Positions 7,464 through 15,315 of a DNA stretch of 64,000 nt are shown here, one piece after another. Numbering within the stretch: the stretch's first letter is position 1; every line of letters begins with the position of its first letter. The position numbers were made by a program, and so were the translations under genes. The notes below the pieces were generated by a model that did no database searches, was not told the DNA's origin, and worked only from the letters and a program-made list of their open reading frames with translations. Source of the DNA: JADMIH01 sp036399775 (GTDB taxonomy: Bacteria; Chloroflexota; Chloroflexia; QHBQ01; JADMIH01); contig DASWMJ010000038.1 of the NCBI GenBank assembly GCA_036399775.1, forward strand, positions 1 through 64,000. Reading direction: 5' to 3'.

Positions 7464-9764
7464 TTAGCTTGTTGAACTCCTGTGGGTCGCTGCTACCAAT
7501 AGCCCGTTTATCAGGTCGAGGGTATGGCGCTTGCCGCCCGGACCTATTTCCATTGCCGGCCCTACACACGATGGGCAGCCGTCTTCGCAACCGCACGCTC
7601 TGAGCAAGTTGGCCGACGCTTCAAGCAGGGTGGCGTGCATGTCGTACAACTTCTGGCTGAAGCCTATGCCGCCGGGGTAAGAGTCATACAGGAATATTGT
7701 ACTCTGCCCTGTAAAGGGGTTCTTTACCTGCGGCACAACTCCCAGATCGTGCGGGTCGCACATCAGGTAGAGCGGGGCCATCTGCGAGAGCAGGTTGCCC
7801 AGGCCGACCAGCCCTGCCTGTAACGCGTCCTTGCCCGGCATGTTGTCCGACACCATTGGAGGGACGCACAGCCAGTATGAGGTTGTGTGCAATTCTTGTT
7901 CCGGCAGATGTATCTTGCCCCAGCCGACGTTCTCGTGCGTGTGCAGCTTTATCTTTTTGTAGATAGTAGCCTGCGCCGACACCATTACTTCGCCGTGATT
8001 CCTGTACGCGTCTGGCGGCTCAGGAGCTACTATATCTAATACCTTCAAAGTGACCGCAAGGTTCGCATCCGTGTAGTAATCGGCGTCTACGGCCCGCACA
8101 TACGCCTTTTGCTCATCCCAATCTAGCTTGTCTACGTGGTACTGCTGGCCCTCGTGGAGATAGATAGCTTCTTCGTGCAGGAGAGTTAGCACCGAGAAGC
8201 GGTCCATCTCGCCGATGATGCGGGGGCTGGGTTCGGTATTCTCTACTATAACAAAATTCTCGGAGGCCGCGGTACGCAAGGAGATTTTTTCCGCCGGGAA
8301 ATTCTCGCTCGACCAGTGGTACATGCCGCCGGTGTGCCTGACGACGAAGGACTCTTCAAGGTAATCGAGCATCTGCGCGGTCTCGGCTACGCTGTGGGTG
8401 CCGTAGCCTTCGTCCTCCCGAAAGGGTAGCTCGAAAGCGGCGCATTGCAGGTGGCTCATCAGCACGAAGAGGTTGTCGGGGTTGATAAGGCCGTTCTCAG
8501 GTGAGCGGTTGAAGAAGTATTCGGGGTTGTTCACGAGGAACTGGTCCAGGGGCGAGGAGCCTGCCACCATCACGGCCAGGGATTGAGTGGAGCGCCGCCC
8601 GGCCCTGCCCGCTTGCTGCCAGGTGGAGGCGACGGTGCCTGGATAGCCGACGAGCACGGCAGCCTCCAACGCGCCTATGTCTATGCCTAGCTCAAGGGCG
8701 TTGGTGCTGACTACGGTGCGGACAGTGCCGTCGCGCAGGCCGCGCTCGATCTCGCGCCTCTGATTGGGGAGGTAGCCGCCCCGGTAGCCGCGTACTTTGT
8801 CGGGGCTGTGCTTGTGCCGTTTGGCCGCGTCGCGCAGGTAGGTAAGCAGGACTTCTACGGAGGTGCGGGTGCTGCCGAAGACGATAGTCTGGATGTCGTT
8901 CGCGAGGAGTTGGGAGGCTATGTCGGTGGCTTCCAGCAGCTTGGAGCGGCGCAGGCCAAGCTCTTTGTTGACGACGGGCGGGTTGTAGAAGACGAAGGTC
9001 TTGGGGCCTTGCGGCGCGCCGTTGTTGTCCACGAGGGTTATCGGAGAGACGCCGGTCACCCGCTCGGCCAACTGCTGGGGGTTGGCGATGGTGGCGGAGG
9101 AGAGGATGAATTGCGGGCGCGAGCCGTAGAACTCGCAGATACGCAGGAGGCGGCGCATGACGTTAGCTACGTGCGAGCCGAAGACGCCCCGGTAGTTATG
9201 CACCTCGTCTATGACGACGTAGCGCAGGTTCTCGAAGAGGCGCACCCACTTGGTATGGTGGGGGAGGACGCCGGTATGGAGCATGTCGGGGTTGGAGATG
9301 ACGACGTGCCCGGCGGTGCGTACCAGCTTGCGGGCGGTGGGCGGGGTGTCTCCGTCGTAGGTGAAGGTCTTGATGTCGCGCTGCATGGCCGTGACGATGG
9401 CGTGGAGGTTGGCAAGCTGGTCCTGGGCGAGGGCTTTCGTGGGGAAGAGGTAGAGCGCCCTGGCCTCCGGGTCTTTGAGGATGCTGTCGAGCACCGGCAG
9501 GTTGTAGCATAGGGTCTTGCCGGATGCGGTGGGCGTGACGACGACGACGTGCTCTCCACGATGTACGGCGTCGAGGGCGTCGCGCTGGTGGGAGTAGAGT
9601 TCCCTTATGCCGAGGGTGTGGCAGGTGCCCTCAAGGTGGGGGTCTAGCCAGCCGGGAAAGGGGGCGGTGCGTGCTTCACGCGCGGGGATGTCGTGCCAGC
9701 TTGTGATGCGCTGCTGGAACATGGGGGAGGTACGCATGAAGCTGATTAGTTGGGTGAGGTTCAT
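7464..9764 (-). CDS. DEAD/DEAH helicase with DUF1998 zinc domain, MrfA/YprA-like
   Basis: 766 residues, close to Bacillus subtilis MrfA (749), an ATP-dependent 3'-5' DNA helicase for repair of mitomycin C damage. Motif I is TPTASGKT (77-84), motif II is IDEVHNYRG, motif III is SSAT and motif VI is QQAGRAGRRS. The C-terminal DUF1998 region ends with four cysteines, CGCEDGCPSC (about 724-733), the zinc site of this family. The role in interstrand crosslink or bulky-lesion repair follows from the family. No MrfB-like exonuclease is adjacent. The small membrane protein gene follows. Confidence 0.9.
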   Translation of the reverse strand: MNLTQLISFMRTSPMFQQRITSWHDIPAREARTAPFPGWLDPHLEGTCHTLGIRELYSHQRDALDAVHRGEHVVVVTPTASGKTLCYNLPVLDSILKDPEARALYLFPTKALAQDQLANLHAIVTAMQRDIKTFTYDGDTPPTARKLVRTAGHVVISNPDMLHTGVLPHHTKWVRLFENLRYVVIDEVHNYRGVFGSHVANVMRRLLRICEFYGSRPQFILSSATIANPQQLAERVTGVSPITLVDNNGAPQGPKTFVFYNPPVVNKELGLRRSKLLEATDIASQLLANDIQTIVFGSTRTSVEVLLTYLRDAAKRHKHSPDKVRGYRGGYLPNQRREIERGLRDGTVRTVVSTNALELGIDIGALEAAVLVGYPGTVASTWQQAGRAGRRSTQSLAVMVAGSSPLDQFLVNNPEYFFNRSPENGLINPDNLFVLMSHLQCAAFELPFREDEGYGTHSVAETAQMLDYLEESFVVRHTGGMYHWSSENFPAEKISLRTAASENFVIVENTEPSPRIIGEMDRFSVLTLLHEEAIYLHEGQQYHVDKLDWDEQKAYVRAVDADYYTDANLAVTLKVLDIVAPEPPDAYRNHGEVMVSAQATIYKKIKLHTHENVGWGKIHLPEQELHTTSYWLCVPPMVSDNMPGKDALQAGLVGLGNLLSQMAPLYLMCDPHDLGVVPQVKNPFTGQSTIFLYDSYPGGIGFSQKLYDMHATLLEASANLLRACGCEDGCPSCVGPAMEIGPGGKRHTLDLINGLLVAATHRSSTS

Positions 9765-9860
9765 AAGTGGGGATTGTTAGGACTGAATTGCGTGCGTCTA
9801 GGAAGGTCAGAAGTGGACGTTCTTGTTCGCATTATAGCATGGCATTGGCTACTTTTACCT

Positions 9861-10199
9861 CTATAGGCCACTGATCTCAACGAGCTTCTCGCCTGATTCT
9901 AGCAGAGCCATCGCATTTTCTAATGTGCTGCCAAGTATCTCTTTGAGCCGTGCATTAGACGTGTTGCCACAGGTAATCCACATCACTTTAGGCGGCGCGC
10001 CAAGTTCGTCCAGCAGACGCAGAAAGTCGGCGTCTTTTGTCATTACCACAACACCCGTCTGCCTGGCAGCAAGGTAATTCTGCCGGTCAGATGCATCCCG
10101 CAGACCAAGCTCGCGCACTGCAATAGCTTGTGTACTGAAGTTCTCAGTTATCCACTCGGCTATCGCTGGAGAGAATTGGGCGTCAACCCAGATGATCAT
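9861..10199 (-). CDS. DUF5615 PIN-like protein, probable toxin
   Basis: 112 residues with a PIN-like (Mut7-C/DUF5615) fold. Acidic residues in DAQFSP near the start and TKDADFL in the middle form the likely metal site of an RNase. The start codon overlaps the DUF433 stop (ATGA), so the pair is translationally coupled. DUF433 upstream and DUF5615 downstream is a recurrent VapBC-like module. RNase activity is inferred from the fold only. Confidence 0.85.
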   Translation of the reverse strand: MIIWVDAQFSPAIAEWITENFSTQAIAVRELGLRDASDRQNYLAARQTGVVVMTKDADFLRLLDELGAPPKVMWITCGNTSNARLKEILGSTLENAMALLESGEKLVEISGL

Positions 10200-10420
10200 A
10201 TGACTAAGAGAGGGTGGTCAAGCTTGCGAGCAGCATATGATAACGCAGCCTGTAGGTCTTCCGGCACAAGGTCAGGCATCTCTTCCAAAATCTGCTCTGT
10301 GCTCAACCCGGCGGCATACAGGTCGAGAATGTCAGTTACGCGGATACGCATACCTCGAATGCATGGGCGTCCGCCGCACTGGTCGGGGTTTATGGTGATT
10401 CTCTCTAACAAATTGGGCAT
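10196..10420 (-). CDS. DUF433 protein, probable antitoxin
   Basis: 74 residues: ITINPDQCGGRPCIRGMRIRVTDILDLYAAGLSTEQILEEM and so on, the classic DUF433 winged-helix-like sequence. The ATG at 10420 follows TTGGAG; the frame extends upstream into the next gene without a ribosome site. It is the first gene of the pair and overlaps the DUF5615 gene by 4 bases. DUF433 proteins are taken to bind DNA and the partner; this is a family-level inference. Confidence 0.87.
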   Translation of the reverse strand: MPNLLERITINPDQCGGRPCIRGMRIRVTDILDLYAAGLSTEQILEEMPDLVPEDLQAALSYAARKLDHPLLVI

Positions 10421-10437
10421 AGTTGTCTCCAATTTAT

Positions 10438-12273
10438 TTACCTTATCCAGCCCCGCTTCCGTAGCGCCTCGGTGCCTATAGTGCCGAGGGTGATGCGCTT
10501 GCCCTCCGGGAAGAAGGGGTGCCATTCGAGGCGACCACGCTCGAACCACTGGTACTCGCTGCCGTCCGCCTGGAAGCTCTCGCTCAGGGGGAAGCCTAGC
10601 GTTTCGAGGCCGCCTACGTCCTGCCAGAAGGTGAGGAAGGGTCCGCTTACGGAGTGCTGGGTCGGGCCGAAGTAGGCGTTGGTGTCCGTGCTGGGGAAGA
10701 AGCGCACCGTTTGGAAGAACTGGCCCTCGGTCAGTTCCGCGCCGAGACGGCCCAGGCTTATCTTGCCGTCGCGGTACTCAAGTCGCGCTCGCTCGAAGTA
10801 TTGCACCGTCACGCCGTTCTCTACGAACTCCTCGGTGAGGGGGTAGCCGAAGAAGCCCACGCCGCCTCTGCTCGCCCAGAAGTCGCGGAAGCCGTACTTG
10901 ATGTTGTGGCCGGTCTGCGGGAAGTAGTCGGACACGGCGGGGTCGAACGGCTCTGCGCGGTCGCTTGGCTTCGGCCCTTCCACTAACACGACAGTGGGGG
11001 TTGGCGTGGGTGTTGAAGTGGGTATGGGTGTGGACGTGGGAGGCAGGGGGGTGGCGGTGGGCGCGAGGGGTGGGGGAGGCGCGGGCGGTGGCGTAGGTTG
11101 TATATCTGAAGTTACAGCGGGTGTAGACGCGGGCGCTTGCACCGCGCCCGGAGGGATTTTGTAGCCCCATATGACTGAGTCTTTCTGGCTGGCGAGCACT
11201 ACGCGCCCGCTGTTGCCGTCCATCGCCAGGAGTAAGTTGCCGCCACGCGCGCCGTCTGGTCCGAGGGTCTGCCAGGTGCGCGCGGCGTCCAGGGATTGGA
11301 ATGCTCCCTCCGGTGTGTTGATGACTAATGCGCCATCGGTGGTCGCGGCAAGCACGCTCACTTTCAGGGGCATAGGCTCTGCGGGAGGCGCGCCAGGGAG
11401 CAAGGGGCGGTCTTCGGGCGTGGTCTTGCGGGGTACGTTGGACTTATGCCAGCTTTTGCCGCTATCGGTGGAGGCGTAGAGGCCATCGTAGGCGGTGGCG
11501 GCAAAGAGGGTCGGGCCGCTCCACCCCAGGCCGGTGATGTGGCCGCCGTTGTTGGGCAGCATGTGGATGCCCAGGGAGGATGAGCGCCATGTCAGCCCGC
11601 CGTCCTCTGATTTGTATACGTAAGCGGGTGGGTGCGTGCCTTGCGTGTAGCGCACTCCCACGAATACGCGTTGCGGTGCGGTGGGGTCGGCGGTGAGGGC
11701 GGTTGCCCACGCGCCGGGGGGGAGGCCGTTGGAGGCGGGCTGCCAGTTCGAGCCGCCGTCTGTCGAACGATAGAGGCCGCCCAGGCCGTCCATGCCTGCG
11801 TAGAGCACCTGCGCGTTGTTGGGGTAGGTAGCCAGCCAGCGGATATGCGCGCCTGATGGTAGGACGCCTTGCGTGGGCACGTCTTTCCAGGTGCGGCAGC
11901 CGTCGTCGCTGAGGCGCAGGCCGGACGCGGTGGAGGCGTAGAGGAGGCTGTTTCCCGCCTGGCCGGGTAGTGGGGTTACGAGGCGCATCATGCGGGCTTC
12001 GCGGTTGCAGAGTGCCCAGGTCGTACCGGCGTCGGTGCTGTGGGAGATGCCGTCGCTGCCGTAAGCGTACAGGGCAGAGCCGTCGCCTGCCTGGGCAAGT
12101 GCCGCCACGCCTGCGGGTAGGGTGCCCAGGCGGGTCCATGTCGCGCCGCCTGCCTGTTGCGCGATGGCGCGTGGGGTGGCTTGCAGAAAGACCATGCTAA
12201 ATAGAAGCCCGATGGCGAGTAATAGGGTTGAGGCTTTATTTAGTAAATTGTGGGGGGTCAACCACCCCACCAT
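10438..12273 (-). CDS. Secreted beta-propeller (Asp-box/YCF48-like) with C-terminal surface modules
   Basis: About 611 residues. A hydrophobic N-terminal signal (NKASTLLLAIGLLFSMVFLQ, AIAQQ) is followed by Asp-box type repeats such as DAGTTW, DGCRTW, DGGSNW, DGGLTW, DSGKSW and DAARTW, the seven-bladed-propeller pattern of YCF48 and sialidase-like proteins. A Pro/Thr-rich linker leads to two copies of a module with FFGYPLTEEF, VQYFERARLEY, LGFPLSESF and QWFERGRLEW. The same module ends the esterase at 34653-36131. The frame runs 55 codons further upstream, but that part is translated repeat DNA (12275-12390) and overlaps folK, so a Met after the repeat is chosen; the exact start is unsure. Confidence 0.8.
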   Translation of the reverse strand: MVGWLTPHNLLNKASTLLLAIGLLFSMVFLQATPRAIAQQAGGATWTRLGTLPAGVAALAQAGDGSALYAYGSDGISHSTDAGTTWALCNREARMMRLVTPLPGQAGNSLLYASTASGLRLSDDGCRTWKDVPTQGVLPSGAHIRWLATYPNNAQVLYAGMDGLGGLYRSTDGGSNWQPASNGLPPGAWATALTADPTAPQRVFVGVRYTQGTHPPAYVYKSEDGGLTWRSSSLGIHMLPNNGGHITGLGWSGPTLFAATAYDGLYASTDSGKSWHKSNVPRKTTPEDRPLLPGAPPAEPMPLKVSVLAATTDGALVINTPEGAFQSLDAARTWQTLGPDGARGGNLLLAMDGNSGRVVLASQKDSVIWGYKIPPGAVQAPASTPAVTSDIQPTPPPAPPPPLAPTATPLPPTSTPIPTSTPTPTPTVVLVEGPKPSDRAEPFDPAVSDYFPQTGHNIKYGFRDFWASRGGVGFFGYPLTEEFVENGVTVQYFERARLEYRDGKISLGRLGAELTEGQFFQTVRFFPSTDTNAYFGPTQHSVSGPFLTFWQDVGGLETLGFPLSESFQADGSEYQWFERGRLEWHPFFPEGKRITLGTIGTEALRKRGWIR

Positions 12274-12274
12274 C

Positions 12275-12390
12275 CTTGTCATTCTGAGCGAAGCGAAGAA
12301 TCTCGCTCCTCGCGCATTGTCCTGCCCCAGAGACTCTGAATAAGCATCTACGCGAGGAGCGAGATTCTTCGCTTCGCTCAGAATGACAAG
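12275..12390. repeat. CATTCTGAGCGAAGCG-family element with 40-bp perfect inverted repeats
   Basis: The arms at 12275-12314 and 12351-12390 are perfect complements (40 bp) around a 36-bp centre. It sits between folK and the propeller gene. A second full copy is at 36231-36343. Confidence 0.85.
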
Positions 12391-12418
12391 ACTCACTCTT
12401 GTCACTTTCCCTTTACAC

Positions 12419-12967
12419 TCATTCTTGATTAGATTCATTCTGCGACTTTCTAGGTTCCTCGAAGCCCCAGAGGTCCTGGGAGGCTATTGCTTCTTCCTTT
12501 AGCATCTCTTTGATGGGCTTGCCGTCGGGTGATAACAGGTCGGGGCGGAGGTCGGATAGCGGGCGCAAGACGAACTGCCTCTGCCACATATGCGGGTGGG
12601 GTACTACGAGGGTGGCCGTCTTGATGCGCCTATCTCCGAAGATGAGGATGTCTATATCAATGGGCCTCGGCCCCCATTTTTCGCCCTCGACGCGGCCCTG
12701 CTCCTTCTCGATGTTTTTGGCGTGGCGCAGGAGCTGGTGTGGTAGGAGCCTGGTGCTGATCTCCAGGGCGAGGTTGAGGAAGTCGGGTTGGTTGGTGTAG
12801 CCCCAGGCTTTGCTCTCGTAGTAGGGCGATCTGCGCAGCACCTTGGTGGTGGGGATGCGGCCTATGGCTTCAATAGCCGCCTCTAATTGCGCCTCTCTCT
12901 CGCCCAGCATATCTCCCTGGTTGGAGCCTAGACCCAGGTAGGCTATACTCTCCGTGCTGCTTGGCAT
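12419..12967 (-). CDS. folK: HPPK (2-amino-4-hydroxy-6-hydroxymethyldihydropteridine pyrophosphokinase)
   Basis: 182 residues. It transfers pyrophosphate from ATP to 6-hydroxymethyl-7,8-dihydropterin in folate synthesis. It has the opening YLGLGSNQGD, the substrate segment YYESKAWGYTNQPDFLN and the signature KWGPRPIDIDILIF with the magnesium-binding DID. Length is normal. It is the last gene of the folE-kinase-folP-folK run, 40 bases after folP. No folB (aldolase) lies in the run, so the step between FolE and FolK must be supplied from elsewhere in the genome. Confidence 0.94.
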   Translation of the reverse strand: MPSSTESIAYLGLGSNQGDMLGEREAQLEAAIEAIGRIPTTKVLRRSPYYESKAWGYTNQPDFLNLALEISTRLLPHQLLRHAKNIEKEQGRVEGEKWGPRPIDIDILIFGDRRIKTATLVVPHPHMWQRQFVLRPLSDLRPDLLSPDGKPIKEMLKEEAIASQDLWGFEEPRKSQNESNQE

Positions 12968-13007
12968 CCTGCTTCCTCCTTGCCGGGCAATTTCATGCCC
13001 TAACGTT

Positions 13008-14255
13008 TTACAGCTTGAGACGGACTATTGCGTCGGCTATTCTGACCACCTGGACCATGTGCGCTACATCGTGTACGCGCACCACGTCCGCGCCATTGGC
13101 AATGCTGAGGGCGACGGTGGCCCCGGTGCCTATGACGCGCTCCTGGGGCGGAGGCGATTCTCCACCTAGGCTCTGCGCCAGTATGCGGCCTATAAAGCCT
13201 TTGCGCGAGGTGCCCACCAGGATAGGGCAGCCGAGCGACTTTAGCTCACCGAGGCGCTTGAGCAGCTCCAGGTTGTGGGCCTGCGTCTTGCCGAAGCCGA
13301 TGCCGGGGTCAACCCAGATACGCTCTTTCTTTACCCCACAAGCCAGGGCCTTGTCAATACTCTGCCTGAGATATTGTATCACTTCACCGAGCAGGTCGTC
13401 ATAGTGGGGGTCCTGTTGCATGGTGCGCGGGGTGCCCTGGATATGCATGAGCGCGAGGCCCGCGCCGTACTTTGCCGCGACTTCGGCTATGGCGGGGTCG
13501 TCGCGCAGGCCCGATATGTCGTTGATTATGTGCGCTCCGGCTTTTATGGCTGCTTCGGCTACCTCTGCGCGGTTCGTGTCAATCGAGATGGGGAGGGGCA
13601 GACCGCCGGGCGCGGCAAGGGTTTCGATGAGGGGGATAACGCGCCTAAGTTCCTCTTCGATGGGTATTGGGTCGGAGCCGGGGCGCGTGCTCTGGCCGCC
13701 GATGTCGAGGAGGTCGGCACCCTCTTCTTTCATGCGGTGGGCCTGGGATATGGCCGCCTCCAGGTCGCTGCCCAGACCGTCGCCTGAGAAGGAGTCGGGG
13801 GTGACGTTTATCACGCCCATCACCAGGGTGCGCTCTCCTAGCGGCAGAGTGTAGGGGCCCGCCTGGAAAGGCTTGCGCGGCGTATCCAAGTTGGCGAGTA
13901 AGTCGCTCAGTTGGGTGGCTATTGCGGGCAGGCCGAAGCCCTGCTGCCGCAGCTTGGCTATGAGGTCTTCGTACTGGGGCCGCGTGCCTATGAGCAGCAC
14001 GAGGCTCTCTTCGCGCTCCAACGTGACGCAGTCTTTGTGGACGGCGCAATCGCCGCCACGCGCCAGCATTTCCTGTTTGAGGACGTTGGCGGCTACGCAA
14101 CTCAGACGTTCCAGGCGGATAGGCAGGAAAGTGGCCTTCCGGGAGATTATCTGCTGGCCCGGCCACTGCGCGCCGACACGCTCCAATTCGGCGGACATGA
14201 ACGCCGGGTCGTTGTTGACTATGCGCGGGTTGTAGTTGTCTTTGTCAGTTGCCAT
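13008..14255 (-). CDS. folP: Dihydropteroate synthase with N-terminal extension
   Basis: 415 residues; joins p-aminobenzoate to the pterin pyrophosphate. The TIM-barrel DHPS domain starts near residue 135 and holds VMGVINVTPDSFSGDG (loop 1), DIGGQSTRPGS (loop 2), SIDTNRAEVAEAA, HIINDISG, and VGTSRKGFIG with the PABA-site Ser-Arg-Lys. About 130 extra N-terminal residues (MSAELERVGAQWPGQQ onward) form a separate domain found in some archaeal and chloroflexal DHPS proteins; its role is not known to me. The start overlaps the upstream kinase-like gene by 11 bases, indicating coupled translation. Confidence 0.93.
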   Translation of the reverse strand: MATDKDNYNPRIVNNDPAFMSAELERVGAQWPGQQIISRKATFLPIRLERLSCVAANVLKQEMLARGGDCAVHKDCVTLEREESLVLLIGTRPQYEDLIAKLRQQGFGLPAIATQLSDLLANLDTPRKPFQAGPYTLPLGERTLVMGVINVTPDSFSGDGLGSDLEAAISQAHRMKEEGADLLDIGGQSTRPGSDPIPIEEELRRVIPLIETLAAPGGLPLPISIDTNRAEVAEAAIKAGAHIINDISGLRDDPAIAEVAAKYGAGLALMHIQGTPRTMQQDPHYDDLLGEVIQYLRQSIDKALACGVKKERIWVDPGIGFGKTQAHNLELLKRLGELKSLGCPILVGTSRKGFIGRILAQSLGGESPPPQERVIGTGATVALSIANGADVVRVHDVAHMVQVVRIADAIVRLKL

Positions 14256-15312
14256 CTTCTGATTCTATCCTTGTAGACAGGTTGGCAAGCCAAGTCCGAA
14301 GTTCTTCGAGGGCAATATCGGGAATGTTTGGGGTCCAGCCGTAGGTCTCCATGCAGGTTCGGAAGTGGTAGACCAGGCTTTCTCTTGCCTCGCTTGTCCG
14401 GGCATCATGTTGAGCCGAGGTCCAGAACGAGCCGAGGAGTTGGAGCACGTAGCCGAATTGCCATACGCGCCTGTATATCTTTATTCGCCGCTCAAGCATT
14501 ATGTCGTCGGTATGCGAGAGATAGAGTTCGATAAGTTTGTCTGCTGCTGATGGCCCTGATGACTCCGCTAACATGCAGCTTGTGGCTGCTACTTCGTATG
14601 CAGGGTCGCCCAGGCCGAATAGCTGCCAATCTACCAGCGTGGCCGCGCCGTCGGCAAGGAGTATGTAGTGAGGAGAGGGCGTGCCGTGTACGGGGGTTAG
14701 CGTCGCATCCTGCCAGAAGCGTTTGTGCGCGTGGGAGTCGGCTGCGACAGTCTGGGTGAGGCGTCCCAGCAGGTCTTCTATGGTGGGGGGTAGTTCGTGT
14801 AGAAGGTCTGCGGGTATGTCGCGGTATATTTCGTGTATCTGTAGCCACCAGGCGTCCAGGTTGCGCGGGCGTGGTGAGAGCAGTTTTAGGTGTACCGGCT
14901 CGCTGTGTATAGTCCTGAGTGCGCTTGCGTATGACTCGATTTCTTTGTTGCCAAGCTGCCGTTGGGCTGCGCTTACGCCTTGGGGGGAACGGTAGATGAC
15001 GATGCAGCCGCCGATATGCGTAGGGGCATCTCCTGACCATATCAGTTTCGGTGCTATGTCCCTCGGCGCGTGTGCTTGGAGGGCGAGGCTCTCCGCTCGC
15101 GCTCTATCCTTTGCGGAGCGGACTATGAGAGGCTTTTGCTTTTTTTCGCGCTCAAAATAATGTTTTACTACGAGATCGACGCCGGCTGATGAGACGGTAA
15201 AAAGTGTGTGGCCTTCCGCCTGAACTGTGGTGAGAACTTCGGGTGGCGACTCCGCAAATGGAGGAAGGGCAGCGAACCAAGCGATTTGATTGTGTGTGGA
15301 GGAGAGGGCCAT
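14245..15312 (-). CDS. APH-fold kinase-like protein with degenerate active site (probable pseudokinase)
   Basis: 355 residues with the phosphotransferase APH fold: an N-terminal lobe with a probable ATP-binding lysine (DLVVKHYF), then the catalytic loop at 209-218 and LVDWQ at 227-230. In active members the loop reads HGDxxxxN. Here it is HGTPSPHYIL, so the catalytic Asp is Thr211 and the metal-binding Asn is Tyr216. The metal-binding Asp of the DFG-like motif (Asp228) remains. It may bind a nucleotide or pterin without transferring phosphate, or use altered chemistry. It is 3 bases after folE and overlaps folP by 11 bases, so it belongs to the folate operon. Confidence 0.8.
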   Translation of the reverse strand: MALSSTHNQIAWFAALPPFAESPPEVLTTVQAEGHTLFTVSSAGVDLVVKHYFEREKKQKPLIVRSAKDRARAESLALQAHAPRDIAPKLIWSGDAPTHIGGCIVIYRSPQGVSAAQRQLGNKEIESYASALRTIHSEPVHLKLLSPRPRNLDAWWLQIHEIYRDIPADLLHELPPTIEDLLGRLTQTVAADSHAHKRFWQDATLTPVHGTPSPHYILLADGAATLVDWQLFGLGDPAYEVAATSCMLAESSGPSAADKLIELYLSHTDDIMLERRIKIYRRVWQFGYVLQLLGSFWTSAQHDARTSEARESLVYHFRTCMETYGWTPNIPDIALEELRTWLANLSTRIESEDGN

Positions 15313-15315
15313 GCG

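Noticed and set aside
12274..12438. 55-codon N-terminal extension of the propeller protein
   Set aside because: It is translated inverted-repeat DNA and overlaps folK; a signal peptide begins after it.
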